Shown here in pieces: positions 53,349-64,000 of a stretch of 64,000 bases of DNA. A program made the translations under genes and the position numbers. How positions within the stretch are numbered: position 1 is the first letter of the stretch; each line of letters begins with the position of its first letter. The notes beneath the pieces are model-generated. The model ran no database searches. It saw only the letters and a program-made list of their open reading frames with translations, and had not been told where the DNA came from. The DNA is from an uncultured Sutterella sp. (GTDB taxonomy: Bacteria > Pseudomonadota > Gammaproteobacteria > Burkholderiales > Burkholderiaceae_F), in the NCBI GenBank assembly GCA_949282745.1, contig CASDQM010000004.1, forward strand, positions 1 to 64,000, in the 5' to 3' direction.

Positions 53349-54100
53349 TTCCTTTCCTCCGTCTTGGCCCAGGGAACGAGCCGTTCGATCAGGCGCTTGT
53401 AGAGGGCGTCGAGCCCCACGCCGAGGAGCGCGATCGTGAGGATCCCCACCATGACCACGTCCGTGTGCATGAGCGCTCCCGCGTCTTCAATGAGGTAGCC
53501 GAGCCCCGAGCTCGCCGCGATCAGTTCGGCGCCCACGAGCGCGCGCCAGGCGTAGCCGAATCCGAGGCGAAGCCCCGTCAGAATCTGCGGCGCCGCGCCC
53601 GGCAGGAGCACGTGGCGAAGCCGCTCGGAGAGCGTGAGCGCAAGATAGTCGGCGAGTTCCCCGTAGCGGACTTCGGCCGACTTGAGGGCGGCGATCGTCG
53701 AGAGGTAGATCGGGAAGAAACTCGCCAAGACGACGATCGCAAGCTTCGGCGCCTCGTCGATGCCGAGCCACAGGATCAAAAGGGGAATGAGGGAGAGCGG
53801 CGGCACGACGCGAAGCGACTCCAAAACGACGTGAGCGCCCGCTTCGAGTTTGGGGGAGCGCGCGAGAACCGCGGCGAGCGTCAGAGCCGCGAGGCTCGAG
53901 AGGCCGTAGCCCGCGAATACGCGCAGAAGCGACGTCCCCGCATGACGAAAGCCTTCGCCCGAGGAAAAGAGCTCGAGGGCGGCCCGACCGACGTCGGCGG
54001 GCGGCGGCAGGAGGATCGCCGGAATGGCACCCCCTCGGGTCACGAACCACCAGAGCCCCAGAATCAGGAGGGGAAGAATCGAATAACGGAGAAGCCGCAT
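53345..54100 (-). CDS. ABC transporter permease (SsuC/TauC type)
   Basis: A 251-residue inner-membrane protein with six helices. The ATPase-coupling loop is LSERLRHVLLPGAAPQILTGLRLGFG in the LPGAxPxIxxGLRxG form of aliphatic sulfonate, taurine and nitrate permeases. LGIDEAPKLAIVVLASFFPIYLST is also typical. No substrate-binding protein gene is adjacent, so the substrate is open and a receptor must be encoded elsewhere. Confidence 0.9.
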   Translation of the reverse strand: MRLLRYSILPLLILGLWWFVTRGGAIPAILLPPPADVGRAALELFSSGEGFRHAGTSLLRVFAGYGLSSLAALTLAAVLARSPKLEAGAHVVLESLRVVPPLSLIPLLILWLGIDEAPKLAIVVLASFFPIYLSTIAALKSAEVRYGELADYLALTLSERLRHVLLPGAAPQILTGLRLGFGYAWRALVGAELIAASSGLGYLIEDAGALMHTDVVMVGILTIALLGVGLDALYKRLIERLVPWAKTEERK

Positions 54101-54109
54101 ACGAAGAAG

Positions 54110-54137
54110 CCCGAAAATCCCGGACCGGGACTTTCGG
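54110..54137 (-). terminator. Terminator of the NhaD-like gene
   Basis: CCCGAAA and TTTCGGG with an inner CCCGG/CCGGG pairing. It lies 19 bases past the NhaD-like stop and just before the ABC permease start. The T-run is weak. Confidence 0.65.
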
Positions 54138-54155
54138 GCGCGTCGAAGGAAGTTA

Positions 54156-55574
54156 TCAGGCGACGAAGACCAGATCCATCACGAGGAAGACCGGACCGAG
54201 GATCCCGACCGACCACATCATGTAACCGAAGAAGGTCGGCATCTTGACGCCGCGTTCGTTGCAGATCGCCACCGTCATGAAGTTGGGCGCGTTCCCGATG
54301 TAGGTCATGGCCCCCATGAAGACGGAACCGAGCGAGATCGCCATCAGGGTGTGCGAGTGCGTGGTCATCAGTTCCACGGGGTCGCCGCCCGCCAGGCTGA
54401 AGTAGGCGAGATAGGTCGGCGCGTTGTCAAGGAAGGCCGACATCGAACCCGTGAGCCAGAAGTAGAAGGTGTTGTTGAACGAGCCGTCGGGGTTCGAGAC
54501 GAGCGCGACGAGCGGCGCGAAAGCGCCCTGATCGCTCGCGGCGAGCATCTTCAAAACCGGCACCATGCACACGAAGATGCCGAAGAAGAGCTTGCCCACT
54601 TCCAGAATCGGATCCCAGGTGAACTGATTGGCTTCGCGCACGCTCTTGGCCGTGAGCGCGACGGAGGCGCCGGCCGTGGCGATGAAGATCACGTCGCGCG
54701 CGATGTTCTGCAGCGTGAAGTGCACGCCGAGGAAGGTGAATTCCACGCCCGGATTCCAGATGCCCGACATGAGCACGGCCGAGACGATCACGGCGAGGAA
54801 GAGAATGTTGATCTTGCCGTCGATGCCGAAGGCCTTCTTCTCTTCCGAGGGACGGAATTCGCCCGCGGCCACGTCCTTCTTGAACATGAAGGAGTCGATC
54901 GCGAAGTAGATCGCAAGGAGAATCGCCACCGTGAAGATCCACGGCGCAAAGAGGTGTTCGGCCGTCCAGAAGAATTCGACGCCGCGCAGGAAGCCGAGGA
55001 AGAGAGGCGGATCGCCGAGCGGGGTGAGCGCGCCCCCGACGTTGGCGACGAGGAAGATGAAGAAGATGAAGGTGTGGATCTTGCGCGTGCGGCCTTCGTT
55101 CGCGGAAATGAGCGGACGGATGAGGAGCATCGCCGCGCCCGTCGTACCCATGAGGTTCGCCAGAACGGCGCCCAAGCCCAGGAAGACCGTGTTCACGATC
55201 GGACGGCCCACGAAACTCCCGCGCACGTGAATGCCGCCCGCAACCGTAAAGAGGGCCCCCACGAAGATGAGGAAGGGCAGATAGTCGGCAAGGAGAATGT
55301 GGATCACCTCGTCAAAGGCGGCGGAGGCGCCGAAGGCGATCCCGAGCGGAATGGCGCAGGCCGCGGCCCAGAAGAGCGAGACCTTCCCGAAATGGTGGTG
55401 CCAGAAGCTCGGAAGGAAAAGAGGAAAGAGCGCGATGGAGAGAAGAATGCCGGCAAACGGAATGGCCCAGGGGAGGCTGAGCTCGGCACCGTTCATGCCT
55501 TCGGAAGCGAGGGCGAGGCCAGGCAGAAGAAGAAGCGAGCCCAGGGCCGCCCGACGCAGAGTCGTAAGAGACAC
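54156..55574 (-). CDS. NhaD-like sodium/proton antiporter or citrate-type ion transporter
   Basis: A 472-residue protein with an N-terminal signal-like helix and about twelve further helices. VNTVFLGLGAVLANLMGTTGAAMLLIRPL, ANVGGALTPLGDPPLFLGFL and GSMSAFLDNAPTYLAYF match the ion-transporter superfamily group generally annotated as NhaD-type antiporters in betaproteobacteria (segments quoted in part; the first spans residues about 127-155). It is monocistronic. Sodium/proton exchange is the best guess, but related proteins carry organic acids. Confidence 0.8.
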   Translation of the reverse strand: MSLTTLRRAALGSLLLLPGLALASEGMNGAELSLPWAIPFAGILLSIALFPLFLPSFWHHHFGKVSLFWAAACAIPLGIAFGASAAFDEVIHILLADYLPFLIFVGALFTVAGGIHVRGSFVGRPIVNTVFLGLGAVLANLMGTTGAAMLLIRPLISANEGRTRKIHTFIFFIFLVANVGGALTPLGDPPLFLGFLRGVEFFWTAEHLFAPWIFTVAILLAIYFAIDSFMFKKDVAAGEFRPSEEKKAFGIDGKINILFLAVIVSAVLMSGIWNPGVEFTFLGVHFTLQNIARDVIFIATAGASVALTAKSVREANQFTWDPILEVGKLFFGIFVCMVPVLKMLAASDQGAFAPLVALVSNPDGSFNNTFYFWLTGSMSAFLDNAPTYLAYFSLAGGDPVELMTTHSHTLMAISLGSVFMGAMTYIGNAPNFMTVAICNERGVKMPTFFGYMMWSVGILGPVFLVMDLVFVA

Positions 55575-55757
55575 GATGAAACTCCCGGAGAAGAACGCCG
55601 CCCGTCGGAATTCGAGGGACTAACGGGTCGGCGTCAGGGGTTTGGAGAAATGGCGGAACGCTCTCTTCGGCTCGATGGTCATTCCGCCGCGAAGCATGAA
55701 CTTACACGATCTTCACGAAAAGATCAGCGAAAATCCGTCATTTTTCTCAATTTCGAA

Positions 55758-56960
55758 TTATTTGGCGCGATTCGGAGCATCGAGCGGTTCCGGAATCCCG
55801 AAGACCTGACGAAGGTAGCGAAGATAACTTTCGTCCTCGCACATGCCCTTCTCGGGCGCATCGGAAATTTTCGCCACGGGTTGCCCGTTCGCCCGTACCA
55901 TTTTAATGACAACGTTAAGGGGAGTGGGTCCTTTGTCATTCATCAAATTGGTGCCGATGCCGAAACCCAGTCTCACGCGTCCGTGGAAGCGCCGGTAGAG
56001 GTCGATCACGCGCGGGACCGAGAGGCCGTCCGAGAAGATGAGGGTCTTGCTGTGCGGATCGCACTTGTTCTTTCGCCAGTGCTCGATCATGCGCTCGCCC
56101 CAGAGGAAGGGATCTCCCGAATCGTGGCGCGCGCCGTCAAAGAGCTTGCAGAAGAACATGTCGAAGTCCCGGAAGAAGGGCTCCGACCCGTAGACGTCGG
56201 AAAGCGCAATGCCGAGGTCGCCGCGGTACTCCTTGGCCCACATCTCAAAGCCGTAGACCTGGCTGTCGCGAAGACGGGGTCCCAAGGCCTGGCAGGCCTG
56301 CAGGTATTCGTGCGCCATCGTTCCCAAGGGAATGAGGCCGTACTTCTTGGCGAGCGCCACGTTGGAGGTACCCGCGAGGTGTTCGCCGAGGCGATCCTTG
56401 AGCACCCCCACGACCCGGTCCTGCCAGTCGCGCGAAAAGCGGCGGCGCGTGCCGTAGTCGGAAATGCGCAGGTCTTCGTTGTCGGGCTCGTTGAGGATGA
56501 GGTCGATCTTGGCGTCGAGGCGTGCGAGGCCCTCCTCGTCGGAGAGATCGGGATAGCGGTTGCGGAAGTAGACCTCGTTTACGATCGCGAGGATGGGAAT
56601 CTCAAAGAGGATCGTGTGAAGCCACGGCCCCTCGACGCGGATGTCGATCCCGCAGGGGAAGTCGTCGCTCGCTTCGACCGTGACGTACTTGCGCTTCAGG
56701 TGAAAGAGGCTCAGAAACTCGATGTAGTCGGACTTCATGAAGCGAAGTCCCGCGAGATAGGCGAGTTCGTCCTCCCGGAAGTAGAGGCTGCAGAGCGAGT
56801 CGATTTCCGCCTGCAGTTCGGCAAGGAAGGGACGCAGATCGACGCCGGGCGTTCGGCACTTGAAGCGGTAGGCCACTTCGGCCGCCGGGAACTGATGCAG
56901 CACGCACTGCTGCATCGTGAACTTGTAGAGATCCGTGTCGAGCAGGGATTGAATGATCAT
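55758..56960 (-). CDS. pncB: Nicotinate phosphoribosyltransferase
   Basis: A 400-residue enzyme that joins nicotinate to PRPP in NAD salvage. [20 protein letters not shown] at the start, [10 protein letters not shown] (substrate and phospho-histidine region), [16 protein letters not shown] and [11 protein letters not shown] are diagnostic. Start ATG 56960 with AGGAGG upstream. It precedes nothing obviously related. Confidence 0.96.
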   Translation of the reverse strand: MIIQSLLDTDLYKFTMQQCVLHQFPAAEVAYRFKCRTPGVDLRPFLAELQAEIDSLCSLYFREDELAYLAGLRFMKSDYIEFLSLFHLKRKYVTVEASDDFPCGIDIRVEGPWLHTILFEIPILAIVNEVYFRNRYPDLSDEEGLARLDAKIDLILNEPDNEDLRISDYGTRRRFSRDWQDRVVGVLKDRLGEHLAGTSNVALAKKYGLIPLGTMAHEYLQACQALGPRLRDSQVYGFEMWAKEYRGDLGIALSDVYGSEPFFRDFDMFFCKLFDGARHDSGDPFLWGERMIEHWRKNKCDPHSKTLIFSDGLSVPRVIDLYRRFHGRVRLGFGIGTNLMNDKGPTPLNVVIKMVRANGQPVAKISDAPEKGMCEDESYLRYLRQVFGIPEPLDAPNRAK

Positions 56961-56984
56961 GGTCCCTCCTTACTGTCGATATTT

Positions 56985-57986
56985 TCAGGCCGCCGCGGCG
57001 GTCGGAAGAAGTCCGAGCGCGTCCTCGTAACGCGTGGGCGTCACAAGGTCCTCACCCGGAAGAATCTTCGTGAAGCGCGTGTGGAAGGTGTCGTTGCGCT
57101 CCCAGACGAGGTGTTCGAGAAGCCGGTCCATTTCGGCGGGGTGATTGCAGGCGAGAAGCACGTCGCAGCCCGCCGCGAGTGCGCGGGCCGCGCGCTCCTC
57201 GATGGGGCTCTCGCCCGCGCCCTTCATCGTGAGGTCGTCCGAGAAGACGAGCCCCGTAAAGCCGAACTTCTGACGCAGAACGTCCTTCAAAAGTCCCGAC
57301 GAGAAGGTGGCGATTTCGCCCTGGAAGGCGTCGTAGGCGACGTGCGCCGTCATGACGGCAGGCAAACCCGTGAGGAGCCGATAGGGTTCGGCGTCGCGCA
57401 GCACCTTTTCGGCGGGCCGATCGTCGCGCGGCAGCGTCGTGTGGCTGTCCGCCTCCGCCCAGCCGTGGCCGGGGAAGTGCTTGCCGCAGGCGGCCATGCC
57501 GGCCTCCGCCAGACCGTCGATGAGGCTTCGCGCATGGTTCGTCACGAGTGCCGGCGTCGTGCCGAGACTGCGGTCTCCGATCACGCCCGAGCGGCCGTAG
57601 TCGACGTCGAGCACGGGGGCGAAGGTCATGTCCACACCCGCCATGCGCAGTTCGTGCGCGAGCACGACACCCGCGGCGCGGTAGCGCGCGGCGACGTTCG
57701 GACCGACGGCGAGTTCGCGCATCGAAGGAATCTGTGTGAACCCATCGCGGAAGCGCTGCACGCGGCCGCCCTCATGGTCGACCGCGATGACGATCCCCGG
57801 GCGGCGCTCATGAATCGCCGCCGTCAGTTCGGCGAGCTGATCGCGCGACGTGTAGTTGCGCGTAAAGAGGATCACCATCCCGACGAGCGGATGCTTCAAG
57901 AGTTCTTCTTCCCGTTCGGTGAGCGTCGTCCCTTCGAGGTCGATGCATACGGGGCCGAGGCTTCGAACGATTTCCTGTTCCGTCAT
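56985..57986 (-). CDS. nagZ: Beta-N-acetylhexosaminidase NagZ
   Basis: A 333-residue cytoplasmic glycoside hydrolase family 3 enzyme that removes N-acetylglucosamine from muropeptides in cell-wall recycling. VAVDHEGGRVQRFRDGFT-type residues near 94-110, FAPVLDVDYGRSGVIGDRS, the histidine loop CGKHFPGHGWAEADSH and the nucleophile segment VFSDDLTMKGA are intact. I use ATG 57986 with AGGAAC upstream, since TTG 57998 would add four residues. Confidence 0.95.
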   Translation of the reverse strand: MTEQEIVRSLGPVCIDLEGTTLTEREEELLKHPLVGMVILFTRNYTSRDQLAELTAAIHERRPGIVIAVDHEGGRVQRFRDGFTQIPSMRELAVGPNVAARYRAAGVVLAHELRMAGVDMTFAPVLDVDYGRSGVIGDRSLGTTPALVTNHARSLIDGLAEAGMAACGKHFPGHGWAEADSHTTLPRDDRPAEKVLRDAEPYRLLTGLPAVMTAHVAYDAFQGEIATFSSGLLKDVLRQKFGFTGLVFSDDLTMKGAGESPIEERAARALAAGCDVLLACNHPAEMDRLLEHLVWERNDTFHTRFTKILPGEDLVTPTRYEDALGLLPTAAAA

Positions 57987-58079
57987 GTTCCTATTCAAAA
58001 TTCGTTGGTCCGCAGGGCTGACTCCGTAGGATACACCTCTGCGGGATTGTCTTGGTGCGGCCCGTCGGGGGCCTTTCGT

Positions 58080-58910
58080 TCAGTACTGTCGCAATTCGGA
58101 GAGTACGCGCCGCGTGTTCACGTCGCGCCCGTCCATGTGGTAGTCGATCACCGTGCGGATGAGGCGGCGCACCTCGCGCATGTCGACTTCGGGACCGAAG
58201 GTTCCCGAAAGGAGCGCTTCGACGGCGGTTCTCGAAAAGAGCCCCTCGCCCGCCGGGGCGTCGACCCCTTCCAGGCGTCCTTCGCTGAAGCGGTAGCGGG
58301 GCGCGTCGGCGCGGTCGCGCACGATCGCCCAGCCGAGCATAGATAGGAGCGCCGTCTCGAAATTGCGAAGCGCGGGCTGCCGCCCTGCGGCCGGACCCGA
58401 GAGCGCCCCCAACACCTTCACGTAGGCGTCGAAGAGTCCCTCGTGCGGGTCCTCGCGTTCGGTGAACCGCAGAATGAGTTCGTTTACGTAAAAGCCGGAA
58501 AAGAGCCCTTCTCCGTCGACGGGCTCGAGGCTGCCGAGCCAGTCGACGCGGATGAGGTTTTTGGCCTCCTTCTTGCCGCTCCAGGTGAAGAGCAGCGGAC
58601 AGAAGGCCTGCAGAAGGCCCCGGTACTGGGCCGAGGGACGTTTGGCGCCCTTGGCGACGAGAAAGACGCGGCCGTAGTCGCGCGTGAGCACGTCCAAAAG
58701 AAGGCTCGACTCGCTCCAGGGGCGCGAGTGCAGGATGAAGCCCGGCTCCCGATTGACGCGGGCGGCAGTTCCCCGCTTCGCACCCGAAGCGGCCTCCTCG
58801 AATTCCGCGAGACGCTCGGCCACGGCGCGGTTGCGCCAGAGCACGTTCGCAAGCGTCGAGCTTCGCTCGAGCTGAGAACCCGTCGTCCCGCGACGCCGTG
58901 GATCAGTCAT
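58080..58910 (-). CDS. recO: DNA repair protein RecO
   Basis: A 276-residue RecO, which loads RecA on gapped DNA with RecR. FILHSRPWSESSLLLDVLTRD and GRVFLVAKGAKRPSAQYRG mark the OB-fold domain, and FYVNELILRF and the C-terminal YHMDGRDVNTRRVL complete it. The first 50 residues form an extension beyond the usual start. It overlaps era by eight bases at the N terminus, in the lepA-lepB-rnc-era-recO cluster common in proteobacteria. Confidence 0.92.
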   Translation of the reverse strand: MTDPRRRGTTGSQLERSSTLANVLWRNRAVAERLAEFEEAASGAKRGTAARVNREPGFILHSRPWSESSLLLDVLTRDYGRVFLVAKGAKRPSAQYRGLLQAFCPLLFTWSGKKEAKNLIRVDWLGSLEPVDGEGLFSGFYVNELILRFTEREDPHEGLFDAYVKVLGALSGPAAGRQPALRNFETALLSMLGWAIVRDRADAPRYRFSEGRLEGVDAPAGEGLFSRTAVEALLSGTFGPEVDMREVRRLIRTVIDYHMDGRDVNTRRVLSELRQY

Positions 58911-59859
58911 ATCCGAGGGTCTTCAAGGCCTTCACGTCGTCGGACCATCCGCGGCGCACGCGAACCCACACTTCAAGGTAGACGCGCTTGCCGAGCATCG
59001 TCGCGATGTCGGCGCGCGCGAGGCGCGAGATTTCGCGAAGCTTGCCGCCCTTCTCCCCGATCACGATCGCCTTGTGGCTTTCGCGCTCGACGATGAGGCC
59101 CGCGATGATTTCGGCGCCCTCGTCCGTTTCCGACCACTTGTCGATCGTGACGGCGACGCCGTAGGGAAGTTCGTCACCGAGGAGGCGGAAGGCCTTTTCG
59201 CGGATCGTTTCGGCCGCCATGTAGCGGGGCGAACGGTCCGTGTAGAGATCCGGATCAAAGTAGGGAACGCTCTCGGGGAGGAACTTCTTCACTTCCTCGA
59301 GGAGTTCCGGGAGCTGACGGCCCTTTTCGGCTGAGACCGGCACGATCGCCGCGAACGGGAACTTCTCCATGGACGCGGCCATCAGCGGCAGGAGCGCGTC
59401 GCGGTTTTTCGAGAGGTCCGTCTTGTTCAAGGCCAGAATCACGTTCTTCGCGTCGCGCGGCAAAAGCTTCAGGACTTCGAGGTCCGCCGGGCGCCAGCCG
59501 TTGGCTTCGATCACGAAAATCACGGCGTCGACGTCGGCGAGGGTCGAGCGGACCGTGCGGTTCATACGGCGGATGAGCTGCGAGCCCTCCTTCGTCTGAA
59601 AGCCCGGGGTGTCGACGAAGACGTACTGCGCGTCCTCCTTCGTCACGACGCCGAGGACGCGGTCGCGCGTCGTCTGGGGCTTTCGCGACGTGATCGACAC
59701 CTTTTCGCCGATGAGCGCGTTGATGAGCGTCGACTTCCCGACGTTGGGGCGTCCGATGACGGCGACGTAGCCGCAGCGGAAACCTTCGGGCACGGCGGGC
59801 GTGGAAAGGTTGAGGTTCGAGAGCATCGCCTCGAGGTTGTCGTTCTGTTCCGTCGTCAT
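58903..59859 (-). CDS. era: GTPase Era
   Basis: A 318-residue GTPase needed for 16S rRNA maturation. The G domain has GRPNVGKSTLINAL (G1), QTTRDRVLG (G2), VDTPGF (G3), NKTDL (G4) and PVSAEKG (G5). The KH domain carries VIGEKGGKLREISRLARADI. It follows rnc by 17 bases. Confidence 0.96.
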   Translation of the reverse strand: MTTEQNDNLEAMLSNLNLSTPAVPEGFRCGYVAVIGRPNVGKSTLINALIGEKVSITSRKPQTTRDRVLGVVTKEDAQYVFVDTPGFQTKEGSQLIRRMNRTVRSTLADVDAVIFVIEANGWRPADLEVLKLLPRDAKNVILALNKTDLSKNRDALLPLMAASMEKFPFAAIVPVSAEKGRQLPELLEEVKKFLPESVPYFDPDLYTDRSPRYMAAETIREKAFRLLGDELPYGVAVTIDKWSETDEGAEIIAGLIVERESHKAIVIGEKGGKLREISRLARADIATMLGKRVYLEVWVRVRRGWSDDVKALKTLGYD

Positions 59860-59876
59860 GGCATTTTCTCCGGCGG

Positions 59877-60572
59877 TTATTTCCGATAGCGGCGAAGATC
59901 GCGCTCGGCAAGAATTTCAAGCGCCTTGCGGGCGGCTTCCTGCTCGGCGCCGCGGCGCGACGAGGCGGTGCCCGTCGTCTCGACCTCCATCGAGGCGATG
60001 CGGCAGCTCGTCACGAAGGTCTGATCGTGCGCAAGCCCCCGCACTTCAACGATGTCGTACTCGGGGCGCGGCAGATGGAGCCCCTGCAGCATTTCCTGCA
60101 GACGCGTCTTCGGGTCCTTGCTCAGCTGTTCGGGGGTGAGGCCCGTGAGAATCGGTTCGTAGAGGCGCAGGATCACTTCCTGGGCCGCCTCGAAGCCGGC
60201 TTCAGCAAAGACCGCGCCGAAGATCGCCTCCATGGCGTCGGCGATGATCGAGGGGCGCTCGGCGCCGCCGTTTCGCATTTCGCCCTCGCCCATGCGCAGG
60301 AAGTCGGAAACCCCCACGCGGCGGCCGATCGTGTTGAGCATCTTCTCGCACACGAGGTTCGCGCGCACGCGCGAGAGATCGCCCTCGGTGAAGTGGCGGT
60401 CGCGCAAAAAGAGGGCGTTGCCGATCACGCAGTTGAGAACCGAGTCCCCGAGGAATTCGAGGCGTTCGTTGTGGTCGGCCGAAAACGATCGGTGCGTGCG
60501 CGCCCGATCGAGAAGTTTCTTGTTTTGGAACGCATAGCCGATGCGTTCTTCGAGCTGGTCGAGTGAAAGCAT
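59877..60572 (-). CDS. rnc: Ribonuclease III
   Basis: A 231-residue double-strand-specific endoribonuclease. The catalytic signature NERLEFLGDSVLNCVIG and the second acidic cluster DAMEAIFGAVF are present, followed by a double-stranded RNA-binding domain (LQEMLQG at its start, GTASSRRGAEQEAARKAL at its end). A cluster of rRNA and membrane-protein processing genes surrounds it. Confidence 0.96.
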   Translation of the reverse strand: MLSLDQLEERIGYAFQNKKLLDRARTHRSFSADHNERLEFLGDSVLNCVIGNALFLRDRHFTEGDLSRVRANLVCEKMLNTIGRRVGVSDFLRMGEGEMRNGGAERPSIIADAMEAIFGAVFAEAGFEAAQEVILRLYEPILTGLTPEQLSKDPKTRLQEMLQGLHLPRPEYDIVEVRGLAHDQTFVTSCRIASMEVETTGTASSRRGAEQEAARKALEILAERDLRRYRK

Positions 60573-60710
60573 GTCGTCTCCGAATGTCGACCGTTAGAAA
60601 GCGGCTTGATTCCTCAGGCGGCTTTCTAACGACCGCTCCGCACTGCGGGGAGCGGAGTGGTAAGGAGAACGCGGAACGATGCCGCTCCGCGTTCGGGAAA
60701 GAGAGGGATT

Positions 60711-61601
60711 TTAGCGGAAACCGCCCACGCGCGACATGTCGCCGAAGTTGGCCCAGATGAGGACCGCGCGTCCCACCAGGTTTTCGTCCGGAACGAAACC
60801 CCAGTAGCGGCTGTCCTCGCTGTTGTCGCGGTTGTCCCCCATCGCGAAGTAGTGGCCTTCGGGCACCTTGCAGATGAAGCCCGCGTCGTTGTACGTGCAG
60901 GAAGGCTCCTTCTTGCTGATCGCGCCCTCGGGCACCCAGGCGGGACGGCGGTGGTCAAAGGCCACGAGGTGGTTGACGTCGCCCAAGGTTTCGTCGTACT
61001 CGGTGAGGGTCACCATCGTGTTTTCGTCGATGAAGTCGCGGGGCGCCGCGAGCTTCTGCTCGACGCCGTTCACGTAGAGCACCTTGTTGCGGTATTCGAC
61101 CGTGTCGCCCGGCACCCCCACGACACGCTTGATGTAGTCGATCGACGTGTCGACGGGGTAGCGGAAGACGATCACGTCGCCGCGCTTGGGAGCGCCGATT
61201 TCCAGCACCTTCGTGTTCGCGACCGGCAGGCGCAGACCGTATTCGTACTTGTTGACGAGGATGAAGTCCCCGACGTGCAGCGTCGGGAGCATCGAGCCCG
61301 ACGGAATGCGGAAGGGCTCGAAGAGGAAGCTGCGAAGGAGGAAGACGATCGCGATCACCGGGAAGAGCCCGGCCGTGTACTCGAGCCACCAGGGCTGACG
61401 CAGAAGCTTCGCGCGCAGATCGTTGCGGGCGTCGACGACGGAGGGCTCCATGCGCTCGAGCGCCTCGCGGTTGTCCTCTTCAAAGCGGCGCACGGCCTCC
61501 TCGGCCTTGGCGCGGCGCTCGGGCAGGAACTTCATGCGCTCGGCGACGTAGAAAATCCCCGTCACCACCGTGAGGATGAAAAGAATCAGTGCGAAATTCA
61601 C
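60711..61601 (-). CDS. lepB: Signal peptidase I
   Basis: A 296-residue inner-membrane protease that removes Sec signal peptides. An N-terminal helix and a second helix near 80-95 anchor it. The catalytic serine is S103 in IPSGSMLPTL and the general base K158 in DYIKRVVGVPG. GHYFAMGDNRDNSEDSR is box E. It lies 12 bases downstream of lepA. Confidence 0.96.
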   Translation of the reverse strand: MNFALILFILTVVTGIFYVAERMKFLPERRAKAEEAVRRFEEDNREALERMEPSVVDARNDLRAKLLRQPWWLEYTAGLFPVIAIVFLLRSFLFEPFRIPSGSMLPTLHVGDFILVNKYEYGLRLPVANTKVLEIGAPKRGDVIVFRYPVDTSIDYIKRVVGVPGDTVEYRNKVLYVNGVEQKLAAPRDFIDENTMVTLTEYDETLGDVNHLVAFDHRRPAWVPEGAISKKEPSCTYNDAGFICKVPEGHYFAMGDNRDNSEDSRYWGFVPDENLVGRAVLIWANFGDMSRVGGFR

Positions 61602-61613
61602 CTTGGGTCTCCC

Positions 61614-63407
<1,794 letters not shown>

Positions 63408-63540
63408 CGTCATGAATCAGTGGAAAGGGACGGCGGGCGCGGAGAAAAAGGCTCGACGCGCCGAAGGGAAAGGAACCGCCCGAAGTCGCCCCGCGCACGA
63501 ACGGTACGTCTCGGGCATGGGGCCCGTCCCGGTTTCGCGT

Positions 63541-63546
63541 TATAGT
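63541..63546 (+). promoter_or_regulatory. Possible -10 element for the yhdT-panF pair
   Basis: TATAGT in the 279-base divergent gap between lepA and the yhdT-like gene, about 140 bases before its ATG. The -35 region is not convincing. Confidence 0.3.
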
Positions 63547-63686
63547 GAGGCTCCCCGCGTCGCTTTTTCGACGCGCAAAGCGGTCTTGCCGTCCGACAAG
63601 AGCACGCTATTTTAGCCGATTGCGTGCGAATGCCTCCCTATTTTTCGGCATTTCGCTCGTCCGATTTTCCCTTTGCGGAGCCCCTC

Positions 63687-63977
63687 ATGCCGCGAACCGA
63701 CGAAAAAGCCTATTACGAAGCCTTGGAAAACGCCGACCGGGAGGCCCGCGCCACGTTCGCGGGCGCCCTTCTCATCGCTCTCTTCTTCTGGGGCGCGATC
63801 GCGCTTTTCCAGGATTCCGACCGCCTCGCCGGCGGTCTTCCCCTCTGGTTCTGGGCGGCCGTGATCGGGGGCTACGTGCTTTCCGTCGCCGTCGTCTGGT
63901 GGCTCGTGCGCTTCGTCTTCCGCCCGGGGAACCTCGACTTTTCCGATCGCAACGCCGCGAAGGGGGACGAAGCATGA
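63687..63977 (+). CDS. YhdT-like (DUF997) small membrane protein
   Basis: A 96-residue protein with two membrane helices (about 23-42 and 54-77). The YYEALENADREARAT start and WWLVRFVFRPGNLDF end fit the YhdT/DUF997 family, which is found upstream of the sodium/pantothenate symporter gene panF. ATG 63687 follows GCGGAG, and the longer open frame is not supported. Its stop overlaps the next start (ATGA). Confidence 0.8.
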   Translation: MPRTDEKAYYEALENADREARATFAGALLIALFFWGAIALFQDSDRLAGGLPLWFWAAVIGGYVLSVAVVWWLVRFVFRPGNLDFSDRNAAKGDEA

Positions 63978-64000
63978 GGGAACTCCTTCTCTTCCTCCCG
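63974..64000 (+). CDS. Start of a probable sodium/pantothenate symporter gene (partial)
   Basis: An ATG overlapping the yhdT-like stop opens a frame reading MRELLLFLP to the window edge. The identity is inferred only from the usual yhdT-panF gene order. Confidence 0.4.

Noticed and set aside
54351-58346. A 1331-codon open frame on the plus strand
   Set aside because: It is antisense to the NhaD-like gene, pncB and nagZ, has a composition dominated by Arg, Glu, Val and His typical of complements of GC-rich codons, and spans several real genes.

Overview
The window looks like a chromosomal segment of a high-GC betaproteobacterium, most likely a gut-associated Sutterellaceae-type member of the Burkholderiales. 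This rests on overall gene style: a rpsU-yqeY-dnaG-rpoD macromolecular synthesis cluster, a lepA-lepB-rnc-era-recO cluster, four exported Tat-type proteins including two periplasmic flavin reductases, and an arylsulfotransferase with its own DsbL/DsbI pair. The lineage is inferred from gene content, not from a marker tree.

Layout. 1-140: right end of an IS3-family element. 186-5217: a DUF401-type permease, a Tat-exported FAD reductase and a divergent pair of overlapping LysR genes. 5297-15500: a purine (allantoin) catabolism region with an NCS1 permease, an unknown protein plus SagB-type oxidoreductase, an AraC regulator, carbamate kinase, allantoinase, a YfcC-type carrier, an ATCase-like carbamoyltransferase and ureidoglycine aminohydrolase, all on the minus strand. 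15915-17943: gltX and a DUF3592 protein. 17973-21960: a TtrSR-like two-component system and a second Tat-exported FAD reductase. 22075-27702: LysR, a Tat-exported DJ-1/PfpI protein, arylsulfotransferase, and divergent dsbL-dsbI. 27813-32642: orphan antitoxin-like genes, a U32 protein, an EamA transporter, rhlE and a CAU tRNA. 33293-39583: a small protein, an 11-helix membrane protein and a Tat-exported metallo-beta-lactamase-fold protein, then a COG0523 GTPase with ExbB-ExbD-TonB genes that overlap by 4 bases. 39635-47885: two adjacent rpoD-type sigma factor genes, dnaG, yqeY and rpsU, with tsaD divergent. 49276-51856: an AlwI-like restriction-modification island of lower GC. 52192-55574: SnoaL-like protein, ABC ATPase/permease and an NhaD-like antiporter. 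55758-64000: pncB, nagZ, recO, era, rnc, lepB, lepA, then yhdT and the start of a panF-like gene.

How it fits together. A shared operator-like sequence (a GGCGTCAAG-type half followed by TTGTCATTTCGCGCCA) lies upstream of the NCS1 permease, the unknown/SagB pair and the allE operon. This suggests that the AraC regulator inside the region controls uptake of a purine-derived ureide and its breakdown to carbamoyl phosphate and ATP. The flavin reductases, each beside its own regulator, look like terminal reductases for unidentified organic electron acceptors. By eye, both lack the residues that define fumarate reductase.

The most unusual items are the tandem rpoD genes, the inferred AraC/purine regulon with its SagB branch, and the uncharacterised small protein / membrane protein / exported metallo-hydrolase cassette.
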